Part shown: piece after piece, positions 1 to 8,293 of the stretch | Numbering within the stretch: the first letter of the stretch is position 1 | Layout of the letters: each line of letters begins with the position of its first letter | Assembly: GCA_026713545.1 (NCBI GenBank) | Contig: JAPOOG010000071.1 | Span: forward strand, 1-64,000 | Source: Bryobacterales bacterium | GTDB lineage: Bacteria > Acidobacteriota > Terriglobia > Bryobacterales > UBA6623 | Reading direction: 5' to 3' | DNA length: 64,000 nt | The notes under the pieces: generated by a model | Seen by the model: only the letters and a program-made list of their open reading frames with translations | The model's database searches: none | Told to the model about the DNA's origin: nothing | Translations under genes and position numbers: made by a program

Positions 1-51
1 AACTCCTGGATTTCCTCATCGCTGTCCTCATGCTAGGCGGGCCGCGGCGGG

Positions 52-74
52 AAAAAAAGCCGGAAGGGCTTCCG
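52..74 (-). terminator. Terminator-like hairpin, variant copy
   Basis: Read on the minus strand, a CGGAAG/CTTCCG stem at 61-74 with a GG-centred loop is followed by a run of seven T (A-run at 52-58 on plus). It is the counterpart of the ACTGAAG/CTTCAGT hairpins at 275, 48557 and 48767, but both arms have changed together, so pairing is kept. Confidence 0.5.
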
Positions 75-267
75 TGCCCCAGCGCAACGATTCGACAAAA
101 ACGGAAAAGCCGTGATTCGTGAAAAACCTTACCGGCCGAGTTGCCGGCGGGGGCGGCTTGCGCCTGGTCCCGCCAGCCCTCTCCCTCACTTCGCATCGCC
201 ACTTGATGAGACGTTCGGGTCAGGATTCCGGCCTCTCTGTCCTCATGCTACGCAGGCCGCGGCGGGG

Positions 268-290
268 AAAAAAGACTGAAGGGCTTCAGT
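268..290 (-). terminator. Terminator-like hairpin in repeat
   Basis: On the minus strand an ACTGAAG/CTTCAGT stem (275-290) is followed directly by a T-run (A-run 268-273 on plus), the layout of an intrinsic terminator. It lies downstream of the minus-strand NHL gene at 639-1535, about 350 bases past its stop. It is part of a repeat found three more times in the window. Confidence 0.5.
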
Positions 291-407
291 ACCCAAAGGT
301 ATTAAAAATTCGTGATTCGCGAAAAGCATTGGCGGGGCCTGGTTCGCTCTAGATAAAAAATGTCTGACGGCCGGTGAAGCGTAAAGGCCGTGTCTCGGGA
401 AAAGCCC

Positions 408-440
408 TGATTCGTGTCTCGTGATTCGTGTTTCGTGATG
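408..440. repeat. Period-7 repeat tract (TCGTGAT/TCGTGTC)
   Basis: Heptamers such as GATTCGT, GTCTCGT and GTTTCGT follow one another with a period of seven bases. The same heptamer vocabulary occurs at about 15210, 17850, 19812, 48434 and 48585 on plus, and as the reverse complement at 10611-10671. Confidence 0.8.
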
Positions 441-449
441 CGCACGGAC

Positions 450-478
450 TTCTCTTTGCCACATGGCGAGACATGCAG
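450..478 (+). mobile_element. Fragment of 180-bp inverted-repeat element (right end)
   Basis: The sequence reads like the right terminus of the dispersed element (GCCACATGGCGAGACATGCAG), with no left terminus nearby. It follows directly on a period-7 tract. Confidence 0.5.
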
Positions 479-587
479 TCCCGTTTTCCCTCCGCCCGTG
501 GACGGCTCATACCGGCAGTTTTTGGTTTTAGTTTTCCTCCGCCCGCGTACGGATCATACCAGCGGGAAACACCGGGACCGGCGTCAA

Positions 588-640
588 GGCCGCTTGATCC
601 GGACGATGATTCAGTTCAGAACAGGGGGATGATTCAGGTC
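588..640. repeat. Degenerate relative of the 12654-12706 hairpin arm
   Basis: The stretch CCGCTTGATCCGGACGATG at 590-608 resembles the right arm of the perfect hairpin at 12654-12706. A second GATGATTCAGGTCA motif follows at about 629. It sits just beyond the stop of the NHL gene. I read it as a decayed transposon end, at modest confidence. Confidence 0.35.
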
Positions 641-1535
641 AATGTGGGCGGAACTTTTGCACGCGCCAGTTCTTGATTTCGGCGACGTAGAGGTTGCCCA
701 GCAGATCGACGGCGAGGTGGTGCGCGTAGTTGAACTGCCCCGGCAGCTTGCCCTTCTTGCCGAGTGAACCGAGGATCTTTCCTGCCAGGTTCAGCTTGAG
801 CACGCGGTTGTTGTGACCGTCGGCCATATAGATTTCCCGCTCGGGGGTGATGTGCAGTCCCCAAGGAGAGCCGACGTGGTCCCATTGGGTGAGGAACTTG
901 CCATTCGGGTCGAAAATCTGGATGCGGTAGTTCTCACGATCGCCAACATAGACTTTGCCGTCCGGGCCGACGGCCACGGTGTGAGGCAGGTCGAATTCGC
1001 CGGGGCCCTTGCCGGGTTTGCCCCAGGCGGTCAGGAAGGAGCCGTCGGCAGCGAACCTGGCGACGCGAGAGTTGCCGTAACCGTCGCTGACGTAGAAATC
1101 GCCGTTCTCGGCGAAGGCGATATCGGTGGGGCCGTCGAAGGTGTCATCGCCTTCACCGGCCTGCCCCTTGCGGCCCATCACCATCAGCACGCGTCCCGCA
1201 TCGCTGAGCTTCAAGACGGTATGGTCCGCCCGATCGGTGACCCAGATATGGCCGTCTCGATCGATCTCCACGCCGTGGGCGGCTCCGATCAGCCCCTCGC
1301 CCATGGAGCCGACGACCTTGCCGCCGCGGTCGATCTCGATGATCGGATGACTGCCGCGGTGGAAGATGTACACCTGCTGCTGCGGTCCTATAGCAACGCC
1401 GGGTGTTTCCAAGAGGTTCCAACCGGCAGGCAGCCGGGGCCACGAGGCATCGAGCTCGAACGGCAGGCTCGGATGAGAATCACCAGGCAGGAGTGAAAGG
1501 CCCAGCAGCAACAACGGCGCGATTCGCCTCAACAT
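639..1535 (-). CDS. Secreted NHL-repeat beta-propeller protein
   Basis: This 298-residue protein starts with a Sec-type signal (MLRRIAPLLLLGLSLLPG) and then consists of NHL/SMP-30-like blades with repeated motifs such as FDGPTDIAFAENGDFYVSDG, YGNSRVARF and NRVLKLNLAGK. The family includes peptidylglycine amidating-lyase-like and gluconolactonase-like propellers, but no catalytic assignment can be made from sequence alone. It lies 84 bases downstream of the DUF1552 gene on the same strand and probably ends that operon. A similar protein is encoded at 25460-26452, next to another DUF1501/DUF1553 pair, so the association with these export systems recurs. Confidence 0.85.
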   Translation of the reverse strand: MLRRIAPLLLLGLSLLPGDSHPSLPFELDASWPRLPAGWNLLETPGVAIGPQQQVYIFHRGSHPIIEIDRGGKVVGSMGEGLIGAAHGVEIDRDGHIWVTDRADHTVLKLSDAGRVLMVMGRKGQAGEGDDTFDGPTDIAFAENGDFYVSDGYGNSRVARFAADGSFLTAWGKPGKGPGEFDLPHTVAVGPDGKVYVGDRENYRIQIFDPNGKFLTQWDHVGSPWGLHITPEREIYMADGHNNRVLKLNLAGKILGSLGKKGKLPGQFNYAHHLAVDLLGNLYVAEIKNWRVQKFRPH

Positions 1536-1619
1536 GATGACCTCCGTATCTTGGTATCGATCTGGTTTGTCGGCAGCCGGAGACGTTCGAGCGTCGATCG
1601 CCCGGCCCAGGCGGACCGC

Positions 1620-2945
1620 TTAGAGGTTTTTGACGATGCCGGTGTTGTTGTTGAACCGTTCTGCCTTGACGCCCATCTTCCGCGCCAGCGTCAGGTGCAG
1701 GTTTGTAATGTGCGTATCTTGGGGCAGAAGAACGTGGCGACCGGGGTTCAGGGCGCCCTTGCCGCGGCCGGCAAGCAGAACCGGCAGGTTCTTCGTCGTG
1801 TGACCGTTGCCGTCTTTCAGGCCCGATCCGTAGAGAACGATGGTGTTGTCCAGCAAAGAAGCGCCCCCCTCGTCGATGGCCTTCATCCTCTCGACAAGAT
1901 AGACGAACTGCTCAACGTACCAGCGGCTGACCTTCGTATAGTCGGCGACGAGGTCGGAGCTTTCCTTGTGGTGCGAGATCGAGTGATGATCGCTATTGAC
2001 ACCGATGAACGTGAAGTTCTGGCGCGAGAACCCATGAGCCATCATGAGTGTGGCGACGCGCGTCGTGTCGGTCCACAGCGCCAGCACCAACAAATCCATC
2101 ATCATGCGCAGGTGCTTGTCGCGGCTTTCCGGCAAGCGGTCTCCGGGCCGCACCAGCTCCGGCTCCGTCAACGGCTTCCAGGCCGACTCGCGCGGCTTCA
2201 TGCTCTCCTGAATTCTTTTTTCCACGTCGCGCACGGCTGTCAGGTACTCGTCGAGCTTGCGGCGGTCGGCCATGCTCGCCTTCTTCCGGAGGCGTTGCGT
2301 ATCGTCCGCGACCCGATCGAGAAGGCTCCGCTCGAAAGCCAACTCGAGCGGCGTCTTCCCGCTTTCGCCGAAAAGGCGGTCGAAGGCCGCTTGCGGGTTG
2401 ATTTCCGGCTCGATCTTCGTATCGTTCTCGGCCCACGAAACGGTGTTGGCGAAAGAGATCGGAAGATTGTTCTCGCCCCCGGAGCGCGGTGGATCGAGGC
2501 CGAGCTCGATCGATCGAATCCTGGTTTCACCGCCGATATGCCTGGCCGTGAACTGATCGAGCGAGACGCCCATATTGGCTCGCGACACCGTGGGGCCACT
2601 GGCCTTGCGCGCGAGCGGCGTGCCGGTGAGGAAAGAGGAAGTCGCCTGGACGTGACCCTTCACGCCGGTCGACAGGTTGGAGAGCACGGTAACGTCGCTT
2701 TTTACGCGGGCCAGCGGTTCAAGAATCGGCGACAGCTCGTAGTCGACCCCTTCGCCTGTCGGATCCCAGTTTTTGGGATACACTCCGTTCGGCTGGAAGA
2801 TACAGGCCAAGCGCCTGGGGGCGCCGGAAGAGCCGCCGACCCGGGCGGCGGCAACGGGCTCCATGATGTCGAGCAGCGGTAGAGCAACGCTCGCGCCCAA
2901 GCCGCGGAGGATCGTCCTACGGGAAACACGCCAACTCTTTGTCAT
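1620..2945 (-). CDS. DUF1552 domain protein, Tat-exported
   Basis: The 441-residue product has a twin-arginine type leader (residues 1-35: SRRTILRGLGASVALPLLD, then an Ala-rich end). The rest matches DUF1552, with the typical motifs RRLACIFQPNGVYP near residue 45 and DNTIVLYGSGLKDGNGH near residue 370. The family is a relative of DUF1501 (alkaline-phosphatase/sulfatase-like fold), without an established reaction. The start codon overlaps the stop of the upstream DUF1592 gene as ATGA, so translation is probably coupled. In Planctomycetota and Acidobacteriota these two families are regularly adjacent, which suggests that the products act together outside the cytoplasm. Confidence 0.9.
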   Translation of the reverse strand: MTKSWRVSRRTILRGLGASVALPLLDIMEPVAAARVGGSSGAPRRLACIFQPNGVYPKNWDPTGEGVDYELSPILEPLARVKSDVTVLSNLSTGVKGHVQATSSFLTGTPLARKASGPTVSRANMGVSLDQFTARHIGGETRIRSIELGLDPPRSGGENNLPISFANTVSWAENDTKIEPEINPQAAFDRLFGESGKTPLELAFERSLLDRVADDTQRLRKKASMADRRKLDEYLTAVRDVEKRIQESMKPRESAWKPLTEPELVRPGDRLPESRDKHLRMMMDLLVLALWTDTTRVATLMMAHGFSRQNFTFIGVNSDHHSISHHKESSDLVADYTKVSRWYVEQFVYLVERMKAIDEGGASLLDNTIVLYGSGLKDGNGHTTKNLPVLLAGRGKGALNPGRHVLLPQDTHITNLHLTLARKMGVKAERFNNNTGIVKNL

Positions 2946-5344
2946 TCTGAGGCTCCTGCGGCTGATGAGAACCAGTATTGAAAAGGATAGCTCAGTGCAA
3001 TCTGTTCGATCAACACGGACGGCCGATAATCCGACTCGATGACGGCCTCGGTGATCTCCCGGATGACGGATTCGTCGTAATAGGCCAGGGGCCGGCCCAA
3101 GGCAAAAGCAAGCATGCGCTCGGTCACCGTCCGGGCGAAGGATTCCTTGCGGCTCAGCAGAATGTCCTTGAGTTCGGCGGGGCCGTTGAAGTGCTCGCCA
3201 TCGGGCAGCTCGCCAACCGTATCGAGGGGCCGGCCGTTCTCGTCCGTCAGGCGCCAGCGGCCGATGGCGTCGTAGTTTTCCAGTCCGTACCCGATCGGGT
3301 CGATGCGATCATGGCAGGCAGCACACTGCGGGGATTCGCGGTGCTGCTCGAAGCGCTGCCGAAGGGTGAGGCCTTCTGTCGCCGGGGTCGGCTCGGGCAG
3401 GTCGCCCGCGTCGGGAGGGGGCGGCGGCAATTCCTTCCCCAACAATGTCTCGAGCACCCACTTCCCCCGCAGCACCGGGCTTGTCCGCACCGGCAACGAC
3501 GCCGTCGTCAACAAACCCGCCATGCCGATCACACCGCCGCGGTTGCGATCTTGAATGGGGACCTTGCGGAATTCCCGCCCGATGACTCCGCTGATTCCGT
3601 AGTGCGCCGCCAGTTCTTCGTTCACCGTGAGGTAATCGGCGTCGATGAGTTGGAGCAGACTGCCGTCCTCTCGCAACAAGCGGCGAAAGAACTCGACGAC
3701 TTCCCGTTTCATCGACTCCTCGAGCGAACCGCTGTACTCCGGGAAGACGCCGGTGTCGGGTTTCGCGCTGCGGCCGAGTTCCACCGAGCCGAGCCATTGG
3801 CTGATGAACCGGCTCGAAAAAGCGTCAGCCCTGGGGTCACGGATCATGCGGCGGACCTGGCCGCGAACGACGCCGGGCTCGCGGAGACGCCCTTCCCTCG
3901 CCAGATCGAATAGAGTTTCGTCCGGCATGGAGAGCCAGACAAAGTACGAGAGCCGCGAAGCGAGAGCGTAGTCGTCGACTCGCTGTTCCGCACCGCCGGC
4001 CTGTTCGAGCCGGTAGAGGAAGTTCGGAGAAACGAGAGCGGCCTTGAGCGATCGGCCGACGGCCTCGTCGAAGGGCAGACCTTGCCGACCGGCCTGCTGG
4101 AAGAGCTTGAGCAGGTACTTCAACTCTTTTTCGTCGATCGGCCTGCGCCAGGCGCGGGCGGCGAACCGCTCGAGGATGCGCCTGGCAGCTTCCCGCTTCG
4201 AGGGTGCGGCATCGGGCCGGGCGATGAAAACGCGGGAACCGTCAGAGAACTCGGGTGTTTCCTCTTCGATCTCGATCCAATCGAGAGAGAGAACCACCCG
4301 CGTTTCCTCGATCCTGGGCTTCTTGTCGCCTCGAGCTTCGGCTTCCTTTCTCTTGCGGCGGACCACCGCGAGAAGCTCTTGCTGCTTGTCGTTGGTGACG
4401 GCGGTTTTCTCGATGTAGCGGTGCAGCGAGAGGCGGTGATTGCCGGCGGGAATCCAGCCCCGCAGGGTGTAGACTTGCGGGTCGCTCTCTGACGCGACGA
4501 CCACGCCGCGGGCCACGATGCCGTTCGCCACGCGAATGGTGATGCCGGGCATTTGGCCTTCGGTGCCCGAGCGCCCCCAGCACCGCACCCGGAAGCGGTA
4601 CCAGCCGCTGCGGGGGAACTGCACGTAGCGGTAGATGGTTTGCTGGAAGTTATTGAGGTCGAAACCGTAGTCGAGCACCGGATGATTCATTTCGGTGCGG
4701 TACATCGTCTCGACTTCAACGCGGGTCCTGAACGGCTCCGTTCGGCGGCGGGCCGCGATGAGGGCATCGACGACTTCATGGGCGGCCTCCAGGTATTTCT
4801 CCATCAGCAGCGGCGAGACGAACAGGCCGGCCCGGTCGTTGTCGAATCCGGAGTTACCGGCGCCGTCGGCGGGAAAATGGCGAGCGGGCCGAAGATCCAG
4901 GCCGGTCAGGTCACGGATCGTGTTGTCGTACTCCGTACGGTTGAGACGGGGGATGACGGTATGACCGGGGTTGCGTATCTTCGACCAGTCGATGTTCCGC
5001 AGAGCTTCGTCGGCCCAGTCGGCCACAGCGATTCGCTCGGCCTCATTCGGGAAAGGGGCCGCGGGCGGCATTTCCCGCTCCCGAAGGACGCGAATGACGC
5101 GCCGCCAGACATCGCGGCGCTGCGCGGCATCCCCTTGCGGACCGATCGACTGGAAGTCGATGCCGGCGGTTCGCGTCTCCGGGCCGTGGCAGCGAATGCA
5201 ATAGGCCTCCAGAACCGGCTTCACGTCTTGTCGAAAATCCAACGCGGAGTCATCGGCGAGGGCCGGCAACCCGGCCAGGAGCAGAGCGGCAAGAACCGCC
5301 TGCCGGACCAGCGGCTTCCGAGCTATATACGGGGAAGAATTCAT
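2942..5344 (-). CDS. DUF1592/DUF1588 cytochrome-like protein
   Basis: The 800-residue exported protein has a signal peptide (about residues 1-30), a PSCyt1-type heme motif CIRCH at residue 49, then DUF1587 (near 110-175, motif RLNRTEYDNTIRDLTGLDL), DUF1595, DUF1592, DUF1588 (motif CAACHDRIDPIGYGLENYD near 690) and DUF1585 at the C-terminus. The order and length are those of the complete family. It is thought to be a heme-binding periplasmic or surface protein; the substrate is unknown. It is the first gene of a minus-strand operon with the DUF1552 and NHL genes. No strong ribosome-binding site is visible before the ATG. Confidence 0.9.
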   Translation of the reverse strand: MNSSPYIARKPLVRQAVLAALLLAGLPALADDSALDFRQDVKPVLEAYCIRCHGPETRTAGIDFQSIGPQGDAAQRRDVWRRVIRVLREREMPPAAPFPNEAERIAVADWADEALRNIDWSKIRNPGHTVIPRLNRTEYDNTIRDLTGLDLRPARHFPADGAGNSGFDNDRAGLFVSPLLMEKYLEAAHEVVDALIAARRRTEPFRTRVEVETMYRTEMNHPVLDYGFDLNNFQQTIYRYVQFPRSGWYRFRVRCWGRSGTEGQMPGITIRVANGIVARGVVVASESDPQVYTLRGWIPAGNHRLSLHRYIEKTAVTNDKQQELLAVVRRKRKEAEARGDKKPRIEETRVVLSLDWIEIEEETPEFSDGSRVFIARPDAAPSKREAARRILERFAARAWRRPIDEKELKYLLKLFQQAGRQGLPFDEAVGRSLKAALVSPNFLYRLEQAGGAEQRVDDYALASRLSYFVWLSMPDETLFDLAREGRLREPGVVRGQVRRMIRDPRADAFSSRFISQWLGSVELGRSAKPDTGVFPEYSGSLEESMKREVVEFFRRLLREDGSLLQLIDADYLTVNEELAAHYGISGVIGREFRKVPIQDRNRGGVIGMAGLLTTASLPVRTSPVLRGKWVLETLLGKELPPPPPDAGDLPEPTPATEGLTLRQRFEQHRESPQCAACHDRIDPIGYGLENYDAIGRWRLTDENGRPLDTVGELPDGEHFNGPAELKDILLSRKESFARTVTERMLAFALGRPLAYYDESVIREITEAVIESDYRPSVLIEQIALSYPFQYWFSSAAGASE

Positions 5345-5666
5345 GGGCTTCAGGAGAACCGATCAACCCCGTTCATTATGCCTGAATCAGGCCCACCCGA
5401 CTCGGAGTCGCCATGTCGATCCGCCGGCCTGGACTGGAGAGCCCCGTGCTCATCGCCGGGTAGCGGCGTGGTTCGCTATGCCGATCCCTCTTCCAATCAG
5501 AGGTCTTTCTCCGGGTCTGCGGATCGGCTGCGACTCATGTAGACCACTGACAACTCCTGTGAGATACTGTTAGCGCCAAGCCACACCACGTGCTTTTGCA
5601 TGTCGGGTGAGCTCAACGCGACCGGGGAACGCGAATGAGTTGCGCAAGCCTACGGCCCGGCTTCTT
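5345..5666. other. Divergent intergenic region
   Basis: This region separates two divergent operons, DUF1592/DUF1552 (minus) and DUF1549-1553/DUF1501 (plus), and should hold both promoters. I see no clear -35/-10 pair, operator palindrome or small gene. The region runs into an inverted-repeat element at 5667. Confidence 0.4.
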
Positions 5667-5846
5667 AGCCTGTATTTCCCACCACCCGACGGCCGTAGCA
5701 CGCGATACGACCGCCATGACTTCGTTGCGCTTGCCTGCCGTGCTCAATGTACGATCAAGTACACCTGCGCGCGCCAAGCGGCTCGCGCCTCGTCCTGACG
5801 GCCCTCTCACGCACTTCGCCTCGCCACGTGGTAAGAAATACAGGCT
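5667..5846 (+). mobile_element. 180-bp inverted-repeat element, copy 1
   Basis: The left end reads AGCCTGTATTTCCCACCAC, and the right end is its near-perfect inverse (GTGGTAAGAAATACAGGCT). The core is shared with copies at 13443, 49244 and 61836. No transposase is encoded, so it behaves like a MITE. Its right end stops two bases before the GTG proposed as start of the following cytochrome gene, and its core stays open in that gene's frame. Confidence 0.85.
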
Positions 5847-5847
5847 C

Positions 5848-8241
5848 GTGCGGACGTTCCTCCTTCTTGCCTTCGCATCAGCCTTCGCTCAATGGGCTGA
5901 AGGCGCTGACAAGGTTTCTCCGGACGACCTGCATTTCTTCGAAAACAAGATCCGGCCGGCATTGGCCCGCCACTGCTACACTTGCCACTCCGCAGAGGCC
6001 AAAACCGCCATGGGCGGGCTGAGGCTCGATAGTCGAGAGGGTGTCCTACGCGGCGGCAACCGGGGAGAGGCGATCGTACCCGGCAGTGTCGCCGACAGCC
6101 TGCTGCTCGAGGCGCTGAGTTACGAATCCGAACTGAAGATGCCTCCGACGGGCAAGCTGTCCGAGCAGGTGATCGCGGACTTCAGGCAATGGGTCGAGAG
6201 AGGAGCCCCGGATCCGAGAGAACAGGTAGTCGCCAAAGAGGAATCCCAGATCGACCTGAAGAAGGGGCGGCGGTACTGGGCTTTCCAAGCCCCCGAGCGG
6301 CCGAAACTCCCGTCCGTGGACGATCTTTCCTGGCCGCGAGGCGCAGTGGATCAGTTCCTCCTCGCGAAGCGCGAGCAGGCCGGCCTGCCGGCCGTCGCCG
6401 ACGCCGACCGCCCCGCGCTACTTCGCCGCGCCACGTTCGATCTGCTCGGCCTGCCCCCGACGCCGAAGGAAATCGACTCCTTTGTCAATGACCCGGATGA
6501 GAATGCCTTCCGGAAGGTGGTCGACCGTTTGCTGCGGTCTCCGCGGTTCGGCGAACGTTGGGGGCGCCATTGGCTCGATGTCGCCCGCTACGGCGAAACC
6601 ATGGGCCGAACGCTGAACTATCCCTTTCCGGTGGCTTGGCGGTACCGCGATTACGTCATCGACGCCTTCAACCGCGATAAACCCTACGACCGGTTTGTCG
6701 GCGAGCAAATCGCCGGCGATTTGCTCGCCTCCGAATCCGACTGGCAACGGCGCGAGCAGGTGACAGCGACGGGGTTTCTCGCTCTGGGCGCCCACGATCT
6801 CAACGAGCCGGACCGAGTGCTGTATCCGATGGATGTGGCCGACGAGATGATCAACGTGACTTCGCGCACCATTCTCGGGCTGACGGTCGGATGCGCCCGT
6901 TGTCACGACCACAAGTTCGACCCGATACCGACGCGCGACTATTACGCGTTGGCCGGGATCTTTCGCAGCACCGAACTCAAGGGTGGACTGCGCCAGCGTC
7001 CCAAGTACGGCGCCGGCTACTTCAAGGTCGACAAGCTCATGCGGCTGAATCGAGCGTCGAACTCCGCGGAATCGGGGGCCGGCTGGGCCGAGCTCCGGCG
7101 GGAGGAGCTGTGGGGGAAGATCGAAGACGCCATCAAAGCCGAGGACCGGAAGAAGGTTCGGGACCTGTCGAAGGAACTCGATGAGTTGCCGTTGCCGTGG
7201 AACGTGGCGATGGGCGTCAAGGACAGTGACGCCATACAGCCTTGCCGCATCAACATCGGGGGTGATCCCCACACTCTCGGCGAAGAGGTGCCGCGCGGAT
7301 TCCTGCAGGTGCTTGATCGAGAGGCTGCCGGCCGGCCGAACATCAGCGACAGCGAAAGCGGCCGCCGGCAACTGGCGCAATGGCTGGTCCGGCGCGACAA
7401 CCCGCTTACGGCGCGAGTGATGGTGAACCGCATCTGGCACCACCTGTTCGGCCGCGGCCTGGTTACCAGCGTCGACAATTTCGGAAAGATGGGCGAACAG
7501 CCCTCGCATCCGGGATTGCTGGACTACCTGGCGGTCCAATTCATGGACCAGGGCTGGTCGGTGAAGAGCGTCATTCGGGAAATCATGCTCAGCCGCAGCT
7601 ATCAGCTTTCGACGGGGTTTCACCGCGCGAACTTCGAGAACGATCCCGACAACAAGCTCTTGTGGCGCATGAATCGGCGACGGCTGGAAGTCGAGGCCAT
7701 TCGGGACGCGATGTTGTTCGTCAGCAGGGAACTGCAACTCGAGCCGCCGCGCGGGTCGCCGGTTCACCGGTGGAAAAGAAACGCTCAAGTGAGAGCGGGG
7801 AACAAGCAGTTGGAACCTTGGGACATGGAGCAGAACTACCGAAGCGTCTACGTTCCCGTCATACGGACTCAACTCAGCCGGTTCTTCGAGACGTTCGACT
7901 TCCCCGAGGCCAGTGAAGCGAACGGTTCGCGCGACGTCACGACCGTTGCGACCCAGGCTCTCTTCTTCTTGAACAGCCCGTTTGCGCGAAGGCAGGCCAA
8001 TGCCGCCTCCGAACGGCTGTTGGCCTCGACCGCAGATGACCGCGCCCGTGTGAAGCACGTGTACCGCCAAGTCCTTTCCAGGGAACCGACGCGGCAGGAG
8101 TTGGAGCAGGCGCTTGCCTTTGTTCGGAGCGCCTACGACACGATGAATCAGACCGAGTCCTCGGCGCCGCAGGCGCAACAGGCGTGGGCTCGGCTGTATC
8201 AGGCCTTGTTCGGCAGCGCCGAGTTCCGCTATCGTGGCTGA
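5848..8241 (+). CDS. DUF1549/DUF1553 (PSD1) cytochrome-like protein
   Basis: From the GTG at 5848 the product is 797 residues and begins with a good Sec signal (MRTFLLLAFASAFAQWAEGA). It then has a PSCyt1 heme motif CYTCH at residue 43, DUF1549 (about 135-340, with motif ERWGRHWLDVARYGET), a second heme-type motif CARCHDHKFDPI near 352, and DUF1553 (about 480-770, motif NPLTARVMVNRIWHHLFGRG). The open frame extends back to 5635 through the mobile element, but that part is repeat translation with no signal peptide, so I start at GTG. There is no clear ribosome-binding site. It is co-oriented with the DUF1501 gene 52 bases downstream. Function beyond heme binding is unknown. Confidence 0.88.
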   Translation: MRTFLLLAFASAFAQWAEGADKVSPDDLHFFENKIRPALARHCYTCHSAEAKTAMGGLRLDSREGVLRGGNRGEAIVPGSVADSLLLEALSYESELKMPPTGKLSEQVIADFRQWVERGAPDPREQVVAKEESQIDLKKGRRYWAFQAPERPKLPSVDDLSWPRGAVDQFLLAKREQAGLPAVADADRPALLRRATFDLLGLPPTPKEIDSFVNDPDENAFRKVVDRLLRSPRFGERWGRHWLDVARYGETMGRTLNYPFPVAWRYRDYVIDAFNRDKPYDRFVGEQIAGDLLASESDWQRREQVTATGFLALGAHDLNEPDRVLYPMDVADEMINVTSRTILGLTVGCARCHDHKFDPIPTRDYYALAGIFRSTELKGGLRQRPKYGAGYFKVDKLMRLNRASNSAESGAGWAELRREELWGKIEDAIKAEDRKKVRDLSKELDELPLPWNVAMGVKDSDAIQPCRINIGGDPHTLGEEVPRGFLQVLDREAAGRPNISDSESGRRQLAQWLVRRDNPLTARVMVNRIWHHLFGRGLVTSVDNFGKMGEQPSHPGLLDYLAVQFMDQGWSVKSVIREIMLSRSYQLSTGFHRANFENDPDNKLLWRMNRRRLEVEAIRDAMLFVSRELQLEPPRGSPVHRWKRNAQVRAGNKQLEPWDMEQNYRSVYVPVIRTQLSRFFETFDFPEASEANGSRDVTTVATQALFFLNSPFARRQANAASERLLASTADDRARVKHVYRQVLSREPTRQELEQALAFVRSAYDTMNQTESSAPQAQQAWARLYQALFGSAEFRYRG

Positions 8242-8293
8242 GGAACAACATGAGGATCGAGTCGCGGGGGATTACACGCGTAAGGATCAGACG

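Larger units (their letters stand above)
1..400. repeat. Composite dispersed-repeat block
   Basis: No convincing gene lies here. The block has two successive units, each ending in a GC-rich stretch, an A-run and a small hairpin. The middle part (120-230) closely matches 48615-48705. The part at about 328-391 matches 17886-17951 nearly base for base. Its 3' half resembles the right half of the 180-bp inverted-repeat elements seen elsewhere in the window. The short reading frames across it are repeat translations, not genes. Confidence 0.75.

Noticed and set aside
1551-2882. A plus-strand open frame of 443 codons, and similar long frames at 27686-29167, 39927-41525, 22494-23999 and 6418-8178
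   Set aside because: All are shadows of recognised genes on the opposite strand, with no family features.
5635-5847. Extended N-terminus of the DUF1549/1553 protein
   Set aside because: This part is translated from the mobile element, lacks a signal peptide, and would place the real signal peptide at residue 72.
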